DNA from: CAILKP01 sp038231815
GTDB lineage: Bacteria; Planctomycetota; Phycisphaerae; Phycisphaerales; UBA1924
DNA: 25,602 bases
Reading direction: 5' to 3'
Assembly (NCBI GenBank): GCA_038231815.1
Contig: JBBRKQ010000058.1
Location: 1-25,602, forward strand
Shown here: one piece after another, positions 8,051 to 16,002 of the stretch
Position numbering within the stretch: position 1 is the first letter of the stretch
Layout: the number at the start of each line of letters is the position of its first letter
Notes under the pieces: model-generated
What the model saw: only the letters and a program-made list of their open reading frames with translations
The model's database searches: none
Told to the model about the DNA's origin: nothing
Program-made: the position numbers and the translations under genes

Positions 8051-8560
8051 CTACACCGGCCGCACCTTCAGCGTACCCGCATCAACACTGCTAATTCGCA
8101 CCCGCTCACCAGCGCGAACAAGCGTCGTTTCCGACAGTGCATCATACCGGCGATCGGCAATACCAATTGTTCCAATCGGACGGAGGTCGCTCAGCACGAC
8201 CGCTTCGAGACCGACAAGGCTCAGCAGGTGCCGCTCTGTCTCATCAACAACCGGTCGAACGCCCCCCTCCCCGTCAGCTTGGGCCTCATCACCACCCAAG
8301 ATCAGTTTGCGGCCAATCGGTGTCGATGGCATGATGTGCAAACCGAAAAAGAAAATGCATGGTCCGGCCACCATGACGATGCCCAGGCCAATAAACCCCC
8401 AAGTGGCATCAACCTGAAACAGACAAACCACACCCGCCAGCGACAACAGCACGCTAAGGGTGGAGAGCACGCCCAAGGTTGGAATGAAAATATCAACAAT
8501 CAGTAGCGCAAACGCGATGGCCATGAGGCCAAGGCCCCAGATGAGCAGTGTTTCGGGCAT
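8051..8560 (-). CDS. Short NfeD-type membrane protein
   Basis: This 169-aa protein has two to three N-terminal membrane segments (about 5-25, 30-50, 55-75) and a C-terminal soluble beta domain (about 110-169) with the NfeD OB-fold pattern: LVGLEAVVLSDLRPIGTIGIADRRYDALS, then an exposed strand ending in LKVRPV (the first quotation covers residues near 114-142). It starts two bases after the stop codon of the long nfeD, so the two are translationally linked. NfeD proteins usually pair with flotillin-like SPFH proteins in membrane-domain organisation and protein quality control; no SPFH gene is in the window. The acidic linker at about 88-108 separates the membrane part from the OB domain. Confidence 0.85.
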   Translation of the reverse strand: MPETLLIWGLGLMAIAFALLIVDIFIPTLGVLSTLSVLLSLAGVVCLFQVDATWGFIGLGIVMVAGPCIFFFGLHIMPSTPIGRKLILGGDEAQADGEGGVRPVVDETERHLLSLVGLEAVVLSDLRPIGTIGIADRRYDALSETTLVRAGERVRISSVDAGTLKVRPV

Positions 8561-8562
8561 AA

Positions 8563-10620
8563 TTAGCCAACTCCTCCTTGCGAAGATCCTAAATGTTTGG
8601 CATCGCCAGCTCGCCCGGCATCACGCAGCTCGGGCGGGAGTTCGCCGATCAATGCTTCAACGGTCACAACAAAGCCATCCATTGCAACCAGCCGCACCGG
8701 CACGCCGGTATCAACAAATCCGCCGCGGGAAACAACATCAACGATGCGGCCCGCAATATCCGCCTTGCCCGAAGGCCGCAGCGGCGTAATCGCCCGGCCA
8801 CTCATGCCGATTGTCAGACCATCATCCCGGGCCGCATCGTCGGTGATGCCAGTCGTGCCCCCGTACGAAGGCGAATCCGCAAGCACAAGCTTGCCGATGA
8901 TCGGCAGCGAGCCCAAGTGCCTAGCCAAAAACGAAATGCCCACGCCGGCCAGCGCGGTCGCCACCGCCAGCACCGCAGCCGCATAGCCAACCGACCCGCC
9001 CTGCCCACTGCCGGGGAACATGGCCCCAGCACCACCAGGAATGAGCGCGCCAAGCAAACCACCAAAAAGCAGCACCACACCCACAACCCCAAACAGGCCA
9101 AAACCCGGCAGCACAAACAGTTCCAAGCCAATCAGCACCACACCCAGAACAATTGCAACAATCTCCCACCATCCGGAAGCTCCAATCAGCACGTTCGGGC
9201 CAAGCAGTGCCACCAAAGCCAGCGTCGCAACCGTACCCGGCAGCAGCACACCCGGATGAGTCATCTCCAGGAACAGGGCCAGCAGAAACACGACGATGAG
9301 GATGATCTGCACAATCGTGCTGGTGAGAAACTTAACAACCGCCTCAGACCATGCTGGCGAAAGCACGCTCAGATTAACGGCTCCGAAGTGACCCTTAAGC
9401 TCCTGCTCATTGTTGATGCGGGCTGCACCAAGGCCAAACCGCATCATCTCATCGGTTTTGAGCGTGTAGATGGTGTTGCCGTCAGAAATAAACTCCAGCA
9501 CCTTCCACTGGCCAACATCCGCCTGAGTAATCACCGGACGGTTTGAAAATGACACAAGTTCATCGGAAACCTGCGCCGCCATCTCCGGGGTGATCTGGCT
9601 GCTCGCCGGCAGCAGTGGTGAGCCCGCACCTTCAGCCTGCTGGTTGGCATCAGCCGCAGCCGGAACCGCGGGTGTTTGCCGTGGCGCTGCCGGGTTGGTG
9701 GGTTTGCGGCCACCTCTGTTGGGTGAAAACATCCGCTGCAACACCGGGCGTTCCGGCTGGTCCTTTGCCTGTCGCACAGGCATATCCATAACCGACTGCG
9801 GCACCGAGGCCAGCGTCGGCGAACGAAGGTCAGGCGCCGCACCAAAAAGGAACTCGTACTCCTTCGCATCAATGCACATGCGCTGACCAGTGACCGTGTT
9901 CTCAACCAGCCAGAGCTTCACGCCAATAGTCACAAAACCCTGAACCAGTTTTTCGTCATACCCGGCCCTGCGGGCTGAGTCGACAACCTCAGTCAGCAGC
10001 GGCGCGAGCACTTTGGCCCGCTCGGTCTGACCCAGCGTTTCCAGCCCGGCAGCGCCAACGGTGATGATGCCAGCATCACCGAAGGTGGCAATGTCAGTTA
10101 AAACAATCTCGCGGCAGGCGAGCGCAATCACCGCACCCCCAGAAAAAGCGCGGCTGTTGATCCACGCCACAGAGTTCTTGATCGAACTTTCTTTGATGGC
10201 CTGGCAAATCTCTAGTACGGCCAGCAAGTTGCCGCCGGGCGTGCTGATCTGAAAGACCATGGCATCAGCACCGGCCTCCTCCGCTAGTTTGATCCGCCGC
10301 TTGATCGAGTACGCAGTCACCCAGTCGATCGCGTCACCACCAGTGTCAAGCGTAATGATGGCAACGTTTTTCGCGAAACGGGCCGCAGGCACAGCCTGCG
10401 ACTTCGCTGGGGCTGCCGAACTTGGCCCAGTCGCGGCACTCGAACCACTTGGCTCGATCGCCAAAGCAAATGGCGTAGAGAGCGCCAGTGCGGTTGCCAA
10501 AATAAGGATGAGCCCAACCACCCCCCCAGTGCGGCCACCAACGCTGCGCGATGCGATGGCCCAACCTGCATACACCCAAGCCCAGACCGACGAACATGAA
10601 AGAAGAACGGAATCTGCCAT
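8563..10620 (-). CDS. Long NfeD protein with ClpP-class serine protease domain
   Basis: The 685-aa protein (from the ATG at 10620) has the full NfeD architecture. It has a hydrophobic signal/anchor (33-54), an exported ClpP/crotonase-fold protease domain (about 82-255), a low-complexity linker rich in Pro, Ala and Gln (262-345), a membrane block of four or more helices (432-565) and a C-terminal OB domain (600-658). The protease domain shows FQISTPGGNL (123-132) and the nucleophile context NSRAFSGGAVIALA (155-168) with Ser160. The partner lysine of a Ser-Lys dyad is probably Lys203 (about 40 residues on, as in archaeal NfeD), which is inference. The usual SAG motif reads SGG here. The reading frame stays open upstream of 10620, but the longer N-terminus looks non-coding. 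Members of this family degrade membrane proteins such as stomatin tails. Confidence 0.88.
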   Translation of the reverse strand: MADSVLLSCSSVWAWVYAGWAIASRSVGGRTGGVVGLILILATALALSTPFALAIEPSGSSAATGPSSAAPAKSQAVPAARFAKNVAIITLDTGGDAIDWVTAYSIKRRIKLAEEAGADAMVFQISTPGGNLLAVLEICQAIKESSIKNSVAWINSRAFSGGAVIALACREIVLTDIATFGDAGIITVGAAGLETLGQTERAKVLAPLLTEVVDSARRAGYDEKLVQGFVTIGVKLWLVENTVTGQRMCIDAKEYEFLFGAAPDLRSPTLASVPQSVMDMPVRQAKDQPERPVLQRMFSPNRGGRKPTNPAAPRQTPAVPAAADANQQAEGAGSPLLPASSQITPEMAAQVSDELVSFSNRPVITQADVGQWKVLEFISDGNTIYTLKTDEMMRFGLGAARINNEQELKGHFGAVNLSVLSPAWSEAVVKFLTSTIVQIILIVVFLLALFLEMTHPGVLLPGTVATLALVALLGPNVLIGASGWWEIVAIVLGVVLIGLELFVLPGFGLFGVVGVVLLFGGLLGALIPGGAGAMFPGSGQGGSVGYAAAVLAVATALAGVGISFLARHLGSLPIIGKLVLADSPSYGGTTGITDDAARDDGLTIGMSGRAITPLRPSGKADIAGRIVDVVSRGGFVDTGVPVRLVAMDGFVVTVEALIGELPPELRDAGRAGDAKHLGSSQGGVG
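8571..8579 (-). promoter_or_regulatory. Strong Shine-Dalgarno for the short nfeD inside the long nfeD
   Basis: AAGGAGGAG on the minus strand lies ten bases before the ATG at 8560 and within the last codons of the upstream gene. It fixes the start of the short protein and indicates translational coupling. Confidence 0.8.
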
Positions 10621-11041
10621 GACAAAAGCGTAGTGACCCCGCCGAGCGATACCAAAACGATGAAGCAGTCTAATTTGGCGAATGGCCAACTGCCTCCGGC
10701 AACCAAAGCCCCAATCCGACTCTACCCCCAACAGCAAATAACCACCGCAGCAACCCGCCCCAACACCACTCCCGTCCACAGGCCTCATCCACCCCCTCCG
10801 CCCCAACCCAACGACACCCGCCGTCCCCTTTACTCCCAGCCTCCCTGCCTCCCTGCCTCAAAATTTGGCAATTTGGCCATTTGACCATTTGACCATTTTG
10901 TAATTTGACCATTTCCCGCAGGGACCACCCTGCGTCCTCTCAAACATCAAAATCCCAACTCGAAAAATTTTCTGCTTGACAACCACCAAACACATGGCAA
11001 ACTTCCTCCGTATCCATTCACAACCCTAACGGAGGCTCCCA
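10621..11041. other. Gene-free region between nfeD and the 221-aa gene
   Basis: This 421-base stretch is very C-rich on the plus strand and then abruptly AT-rich. It contains repeat copy 1 (10855-10914) and GGAGG at 11031-11035 ahead of the 11042 ATG. A TTGACA-like sequence near 10975-10980 (gcTTGACAac) could be a -35 box for the 221-aa gene, with no convincing -10. I see no supported gene; short ORFs here are low complexity or repeat-derived. Confidence 0.6.
10855..10914. repeat. AT-rich ATTTGACC repeat, copy 1
   Basis: This is a 60-base variant of the 44-base repeats at 11713 and 11770. It begins with the same GCCTCAAAATTTG and ends with the same core (TTGACCATTTGACC, then TAATTTGACCATTT with one T for C change). 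It has one extra internal unit in which GACC has become GGCA or GGCC. It lies 128 bases upstream of the 221-aa gene. Confidence 0.85.
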
Positions 11042-11707
11042 ATGTCCAATAACTCATCAGTTGCAATCACCACCCCCCGCGAACTCCTGGCCGACCTCAT
11101 CCGCCGAAACCTCGAAATCATCGAAACCCGCAGCGTCTGCCTCCTTGCCAGAACCTGTGCTGCGTACAACACCGGAGGAAAGCAAACCCTCAAGTCAATG
11201 CTCGATGCCCTCTCCGACGTCATCGCCGCCCCCTTCCTCCGCCTCGGCAAACAATACCGTGCAAGTCCAATAACTCACGAAATCACAGCCGCCTCCAGAA
11301 AGTACAACAACTTCCTGATCGCCTGCAAGCGCGAAGCCACCGTCCACATCCAGCGAGTCGCAAAGCACGATGTGCACGACCCCACCACCCAACGCCGAAT
11401 CGAACGCATCGGCCTCCGCTTCCCCATCAGCAAGCTAGACATCGAAGAACTCATCGCCGCCGATGAAGCCGATTCCCCCGCCACCGAAGCGCAAGCGCTC
11501 ACGTCCGCCCAACCAGCCACCACCACCCAATCCGCGACGACCACCCAACCCGCCACCGAAATCCCAACCTTCACCCCACAACTCCAACCCGCCACCGCAA
11601 CCCACATCCCAGCCCAAAACCAGTCACCAATTCAAGCCCCAACCCAAGCCCGCCCCCAAAACCCCAACCACAAAAAGAACCGCTTCAAAAAACGCCCCGC
11701 CGCCTAA
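11042..11707 (+). CDS. Unrecognised 221-aa protein with disordered tail, flanked by repeats
   Basis: I cannot assign this protein. Residues 1-140 are mostly helical and basic, with two cysteines near 36 and 43, and no signal peptide or membrane segment. From about 145 it becomes a low-complexity tail of Ala, Thr, Gln and Pro containing repeats such as TTTQSATTTQPAT, and it ends in a strongly basic HKKNRFKKRPAA. The basic tail suggests binding to nucleic acid or another polyanion, which is inference. GGAGG at 11031-11035 is six bases before the ATG, a good ribosome binding site, so I take it as a real gene. It is flanked by ATTTGACC repeats on both sides, the nearest starting five bases after the stop, as if gene and repeats form one cassette. 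Third codon positions are overwhelmingly C, more extreme than in its neighbours. Confidence 0.7.
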   Translation: MSNNSSVAITTPRELLADLIRRNLEIIETRSVCLLARTCAAYNTGGKQTLKSMLDALSDVIAAPFLRLGKQYRASPITHEITAASRKYNNFLIACKREATVHIQRVAKHDVHDPTTQRRIERIGLRFPISKLDIEELIAADEADSPATEAQALTSAQPATTTQSATTTQPATEIPTFTPQLQPATATHIPAQNQSPIQAPTQARPQNPNHKKNRFKKRPAA

Positions 11708-11712
11708 ACGCC

Positions 11713-11756
11713 GCCTCAAAATTTGACCATTTGACCATTTTGCAATTTGACCATTT
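11713..11756. repeat. AT-rich ATTTGACC repeat, copy 2
   Basis: This 44-base unit is identical to copy 3, starting 57 bases earlier. Internally it holds three ATTTGACC octamers. It begins five bases after the stop codon of the 221-aa gene. Confidence 0.95.
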
Positions 11757-11769
11757 CACCTCTCCCCCC

Positions 11770-11813
11770 GCCTCAAAATTTGACCATTTGACCATTTTGC
11801 AATTTGACCATTT
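11770..11813. repeat. AT-rich ATTTGACC repeat, copy 3
   Basis: This is a perfect 44-base copy of the unit at 11713, separated from it by 13 C-rich bases. It directly precedes the truncated MarR-like remnant. Confidence 0.95.
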
Positions 11814-11823
11814 TGCCTTCACC

Positions 11824-12078
11824 CTCACAGCCACAACAATTATTGACCGCCTCGTCGCCCGCAAAACGGTGTCGCGAGAACGCTCAGAGCAGGACCGGCA
11901 TGCCCTGTGGCTCCGCCTGACCCAACCCGGCGAGCGCATGCTCGATGCGGCTCGCCACGATGTACTACGAATTTGCTGAACCATCCTGGCCGCACTGGCC
12001 CCAGCTGAACGCAAGGTGCTGGCGATGCTGCTGCAAAAAATTGGCAGCAGCAGGGAAGTACTGAAAGCGAAACGATGA
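11824..12078 (+). pseudogene. Remnant of a MarR-family transcription regulator
   Basis: Translation in the frame of position 11824 gives the second half of a MarR winged-helix regulator. It includes a recognition-helix end TTIIDRLVARKTV, the wing RSEQDRHALWLRLTQPGE (a close match to the family's R-x-x-x-D-R-R-x-x-x-V-x-L-T-x-x-G), and the C-terminal dimerisation helix. A TGA at 11977-11979 interrupts it. Reading through gives ILAALAPAERKVLAMLLQKI and a natural stop at 12076-12078, again as in MarR proteins. The N-terminal half, including the first DNA-binding helices, is missing and replaced by the ATTTGACC repeat. With truncation plus an internal stop it is almost certainly non-functional. 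Confidence 0.75.
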
Positions 12079-12537
12079 AAGCTCAGCGCTGAAAGAAAAA
12101 TCGGCCGCCGAACGACAAGCCCTAGTCGAAGGTGACAAGGCAGATACGGGCACCATCGAGAATCTCAATCTCTTCCGCCAACGGTCAGCAAACTCTTCAA
12201 GAGCCATGCCGTGATGCTCGATTCCCCTGATCAAATCGAACCTATGCAGCTCTGAGATCCAGCCTTACACAGCTGAGTATCACCGATTCGTACCACAACT
12301 CCGCCACTTCGAGCAGTGCCAATCACTTGTGACTGGGGTCACCGAACCCGCTATTGACCCACCAAAAAGAGAACTTTGTTTCAGTAGAAAGCTCTCGTCA
12401 GCAAGTAGCTTGGTCATACCGCGGGTGTCATCGCAAAGCATCCTCCGCGCCCTCTCCGTTCCGAAAAGAAAATCCAATCAGCACACCTACATCCGCCTTA
12501 AACAACAAGGCAAAGCTACAAAACGAGCGTGATCGGT
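12079..12537. other. Gene-poor region with possible second decayed fragment
   Basis: There is no intact gene in this 459-base stretch between the MarR remnant and the end of lysS. On the minus strand at about 12123-12240 a reading GIEHHGMALEEFADRW continues, after a one-base frame change, as EEIEILDGARICLVTFD and then a TAG stop. This looks like the tail of a decayed gene of unknown family. It is visual evidence only. No hairpin with a T run was found for lysS termination. Confidence 0.3.
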
Positions 12538-14184
12538 TCAAGCCGTCGGCGGAGATTCAGCATGCACTTCAGGCTTCATCAATGGGAACAGCACAACATC
12601 GCGAATGGTGCGTTGGTCCGTCAACAGCATCACCAGTCTGTCGATGCCCAAGCCCATGCCACCGGCTGGAGGCATGCCCACTTTCAGCGCGTGAATAAAA
12701 TCCGCATCGAAGGTGCGATAGGTTTTTTCTTCCGCAGCCTTCTCAGCGTCAATGCCGCCCAGCTGCTCACGAAAGCGAGCGGCCTGAATATCGGGGTCGT
12801 TCAGCTCCGTGTAATGCGGCGCGATCTCCATACCGCCGATGAACAAATCAGCCCGGTCGGCCAGGTGCGGCGCATCCGCCCGCGGTCGCACCAACGGGCT
12901 GATGGCCGCCGGATAGTCGGTGATAAAAGTCGGCACGGCCGGATCAATAGTCTTCTCAGCAAAGCGTTCGAACAGCTCGTTGATGACGATGGCGATGTGA
13001 GTGCCCGGCTGGAGCTTGATGTGGTGCTTCACCGCCAATGCCAGCACGCCAGCCTCATCGGTCATCTCGCAGCCAAGATTTTCCTTGAACAGCTCGCCGT
13101 AACTCACCCGCCGAAAGGGCTGACCGTAGTCAATCTTCAGCTCACCAAACGGCAGCTCCGGGTACATCAGGCCCTTGGTTGTGGCCACCGCCTTGGCCGC
13201 CTCGCGTATCAGGCCCTCAGTCAGTTCCATCACCGTGCGGCAGTCGCCGAAGGCGGCATACGCCTCCAGCATCGTAAACTCAGGGTTGTGCTGCTTGTCC
13301 AGCCCCTCATTGCGGAAGTTGCGATTGATCTCAAAAACCTTGGACAGCCCACCAACCAAAAGCCGCTTCAAGTAAAGCTCGGGTGCGATGCGCATGAACA
13401 GCGATATATCCAGCGCGTTCATGTGGGTAACAAACGGCCGCGCCGCCGCACCGCCAGCCAGTGTCTGCAGCATCGGCGTTTCAACCTCAAGGTAGCCAAG
13501 GGCGACGAGGCTCTCACGCACACTCTGAATAATCCGCGAGCGCAAGGCAAAGACATGGACCGTCTCGGGGTTAGACCACATATCAACGTATCGCTGGCGA
13601 TATCGCAGCTCAACATCAGACAAGCCAGAGTGCTTCTCCGGCGGTGTCACCAGCGACTTGCACGCTGGCTCAACATCGCTGCACCAAACCGTAACCTCGC
13701 CGGTCTTGGTCATCATCAGCGGGCCGTGCGCCACCATGATGTCACCCAAGTCCGTAGCCTTTGCCATCGCAAAGGCCTTAGCGCTGACATCGCGCGCAGA
13801 AATGGCTATCTGCAAATCGCCAGTGCTGTCGCGCAGTGTGATCCAGATGAGCTTGCCGCCATCACGAAAAAGCATGACCCGCCCGGCAACCTTAACACGA
13901 GGCCGCGAGTCAGCAAAGGCCGGCGTGCTTGTGGCGGCAGGTGAGGCCGCGGGTGTCCCGCCCCCCGCTGCCGCTGCGGACTTTGCCGCCTCCTTCGCCG
14001 CCGCCTCGTGAAGCTTGTGTGCGGCATCCGCCTCAGCACTAAAGCGTGCTTTTGCCTCGGCCAGAGGCGTGAGACCATCGACCCGCTGGCCGTAAGGATT
14101 AAGGCCAAGTGCGCCAACCGTGTCGCGATTGGTACGGCGTTGCTGCTCGAGTGGATGGATGGTTGCTGCTTCGGCGGATGACAT
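12538..14184 (-). CDS. lysS: Lysyl-tRNA synthetase, class II
   Basis: This 548-aa cytoplasmic enzyme attaches lysine to tRNA-Lys in an ATP-dependent reaction. The N-terminal OB anticodon-binding domain (about 20-185) includes VKVAGRVMLFRDGGKLIWI. The catalytic core shows class II motif 1 around 210-237 (LGYLEVETPML), motif 2 FRNEGLDKQHNPEFTMLE (290-307) and motif 3 GGMGLGIDRL (508-517), plus the lysine-specific IAPELYLKRLLVGG (266-279) and YTELNDP. Bacterial LysRS is usually about 500 aa; the excess comes mainly from an Ala/Pro-rich insertion at about 50-92, just before the OB barrel, and a short tail. No clear Shine-Dalgarno precedes the ATG. It is transcribed in the same direction as the HD-GYP gene, which lies 288 bp upstream. 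Confidence 0.97.
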   Translation of the reverse strand: MSSAEAATIHPLEQQRRTNRDTVGALGLNPYGQRVDGLTPLAEAKARFSAEADAAHKLHEAAAKEAAKSAAAAGGGTPAASPAATSTPAFADSRPRVKVAGRVMLFRDGGKLIWITLRDSTGDLQIAISARDVSAKAFAMAKATDLGDIMVAHGPLMMTKTGEVTVWCSDVEPACKSLVTPPEKHSGLSDVELRYRQRYVDMWSNPETVHVFALRSRIIQSVRESLVALGYLEVETPMLQTLAGGAAARPFVTHMNALDISLFMRIAPELYLKRLLVGGLSKVFEINRNFRNEGLDKQHNPEFTMLEAYAAFGDCRTVMELTEGLIREAAKAVATTKGLMYPELPFGELKIDYGQPFRRVSYGELFKENLGCEMTDEAGVLALAVKHHIKLQPGTHIAIVINELFERFAEKTIDPAVPTFITDYPAAISPLVRPRADAPHLADRADLFIGGMEIAPHYTELNDPDIQAARFREQLGGIDAEKAAEEKTYRTFDADFIHALKVGMPPAGGMGLGIDRLVMLLTDQRTIRDVVLFPLMKPEVHAESPPTA

Positions 14185-14472
14185 GGGGCAGATGATACGG
14201 GGTAAGAGTGGTCAAACGAAGCACCGGATGCGGAGTTCTCAGAGATTAACAGGCAACCAATGCTGAAAAATACAAATGAACTCGGCGTATGCATTCGTAT
14301 GAAAAGTGTCCGAGCCATGACGATGCGACCCCGCCGTGATCGCGCGGCCAAACCCAAGCCCCTGGCGTTGGCTCTCGAAATGTTGCACGTGAAAATGCCC
14401 GCAAAGCACCGCGAGAGAAACATAAAAACAGCGATGTCGTTGTCTCCTCCAACCGCACGCACGCTCGCATCG

Positions 14473-15756
14473 CTACGCTGCTTTGGCTGGCTTTTTAAGC
14501 CGTGGCAAGCTCAGAATGCGCAGGTCAAACTCGGTCGGCTCAAGGGCATCAAAATTGTCAGCCAGAACATCATGGCCTTCATAGGATGCAATCCGGACGG
14601 ATTTGTGCTCGGCAAGGTTAAGCGCCGGCAGCAGATCCTCATCTTCGATTGCCGATGCCGCCGGGTCTTTGCGGAGCGGGCGCACGGTCGGACGGCACGG
14701 ATGCAGCGGGTCAAAGTCAGCCACAATTGCCCACTGGCCATCCGTGAGCTTGGCAATCGTTCCGGGCAAGTACGCGGGAACCACACTCAGCAGGCCTTTG
14801 AACGCGATCGGATCAATGTGCTTGCGGCGAGCCAGCATGAGCATCGCACGCAGCACGCGCACGGCCGGAACTCGCGACGCTTCCATATACGCCCCATCCG
14901 GCGGGTTACGAAGCGTGTCGTACATATCAGCGATAGCCAAAATACGCGCGAAGATGTGAATCTGCTCTCCACTCTGGCCGGTGGTGCCGTCGGTGATTTC
15001 AATGCCGTTGCGGGTCTGTTGGCCGCGGAGGATGGGCCAGCCGGTGCCGTCGTACATCTGATGGTGATGCAGCACGGTGGCGGCCGCGGTGGGCTCAACC
15101 TTTCCGCGAATGAGCTTGTAGCCAATTTCCACGTGGCGCCGGTACAGCGGGTCAGTTTCATCGCCGGTCTGCTTCCACCGTTCGAGCACGGTTGGGTCGA
15201 TCCGCAGAAGACCGACATCATGCAGCATGGCCGCGACGCCGAGATTCTCTACGTTTTTCGCGACCTTAAAATTCACCTTCGGTCGCTGCTCAACGATGTA
15301 GTCCTGGAGTTTAAGGCCCATCAGCAAAGACAGAAAGCACACGCTGCCAGAGTGCATGGAAAGCGGAGACTCCGCTCCGGTCAAATCCGTGATCAGCAGG
15401 GTCGAGGTGTTGGCCTCGGAAAGTTTGGTGAGCAGCGAGCGGACGGCTTCGGCGAAGACTTTAAAATCAAGCTCCGTAAACTTTGGGTCCAGAAGTTTCT
15501 CCATCGTCCGGCCAACGAGGGAGCAGATTTGGGCGTGCTCAACGGTGATCTCAGGCTTAATGAAGCGAAGCACATCGGCCAAGGCAGGATAGCGAATCCA
15601 GATTTGCCCGACGCGCAGCTCACCAAGCCGCTTCATGGCCGTCGCATCCATAGCAAAGCCCGGGCGCAGCAGCACATGGCCCGGCAGCGAGGGATGGAAC
15701 ACCGGCATCGCCAGGACCATCCCAACTCTCGCACTAGAAAGGCTCAATCGAAGCAT
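14473..15756 (-). CDS. HD-GYP-like protein with GWP in place of GYP
   Basis: This 427-aa cytoplasmic protein has an N-terminal region (1-125) of the kind found before HD-GYP domains and an HD-GYP-like metal phosphohydrolase domain (about 130-330). Visible residues are His135 in SMHSGSV, His179-Asp180 in AAMLHDVGLLRID, His206-208 area RRHVEIGY, HHHQMYDGTGWP (230-241) and AIADMYDTL (274-282). The metal-binding histidines and aspartate look intact. The signature that usually reads HHExxDGxGYP has HHHQMYDGTGWP, so Glu is replaced by His and Tyr by Trp. HD-GYP enzymes hydrolyse cyclic di-GMP; the altered motif makes that activity uncertain. A C-terminal region of about 95 residues (333-427) has no recognised domain. 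No sensor or receiver domain is attached. Confidence 0.87.
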   Translation of the reverse strand: MLRLSLSSARVGMVLAMPVFHPSLPGHVLLRPGFAMDATAMKRLGELRVGQIWIRYPALADVLRFIKPEITVEHAQICSLVGRTMEKLLDPKFTELDFKVFAEAVRSLLTKLSEANTSTLLITDLTGAESPLSMHSGSVCFLSLLMGLKLQDYIVEQRPKVNFKVAKNVENLGVAAMLHDVGLLRIDPTVLERWKQTGDETDPLYRRHVEIGYKLIRGKVEPTAAATVLHHHQMYDGTGWPILRGQQTRNGIEITDGTTGQSGEQIHIFARILAIADMYDTLRNPPDGAYMEASRVPAVRVLRAMLMLARRKHIDPIAFKGLLSVVPAYLPGTIAKLTDGQWAIVADFDPLHPCRPTVRPLRKDPAASAIEDEDLLPALNLAEHKSVRIASYEGHDVLADNFDALEPTEFDLRILSLPRLKKPAKAA

Positions 15757-16002
15757 GGAGGCAATTCCGCAAAGCTGAAGCAGTGGCCAACGGCAGGCGG
15801 TTTAGGCGTATGGCGGGCGAACCCGATCAACACGCCAACTCAACAACCACCAGATCGGCGTGAGAACGTCAATTCTTGTGGCAGATTTTGCCGGATAGGC
15901 GTAACGGGTTGCCACGTTTGGGTTATCGGGCAATACAGCATGCAGCGCTCGCTGAAGCTACTCCACGCTGAAATGAGTAAGGCCGCCCGCCGGGAGAAAT
16001 GG

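Noticed and set aside
8038..8051. Palindrome GCTGCTCTAGCAGC between the convergent flippase and nfeD genes
   Set aside because: Only a 6-bp stem with a 2-base loop and no T run; not supported as a terminator.
8593..9546. 317-aa plus-strand open frame over the long nfeD
   Set aside because: Antisense of a recognisable protease and membrane block; low-complexity Gln/His/Asn content.
11713..11813. Possible CRISPR array
   Set aside because: Only two adjacent 44-base units with a 13-base gap, internal subrepeats, and no cas genes.
11685..12014. Minus-strand open frame containing KWSNCKMVKWSNFEA-type repeats
   Set aside because: The peptide repeat is just the translation of the 44-base DNA repeats.
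12529..13944. 471-aa plus-strand open frame over lysS
   Set aside because: Antisense of lysyl-tRNA synthetase; composition is typical of a mirror frame in GC-rich DNA.
14185..14472. Replication origin with DnaA boxes
   Set aside because: The skew switch is suggestive, but no TTATCCACA-like boxes were found by eye, so I do not annotate an origin.
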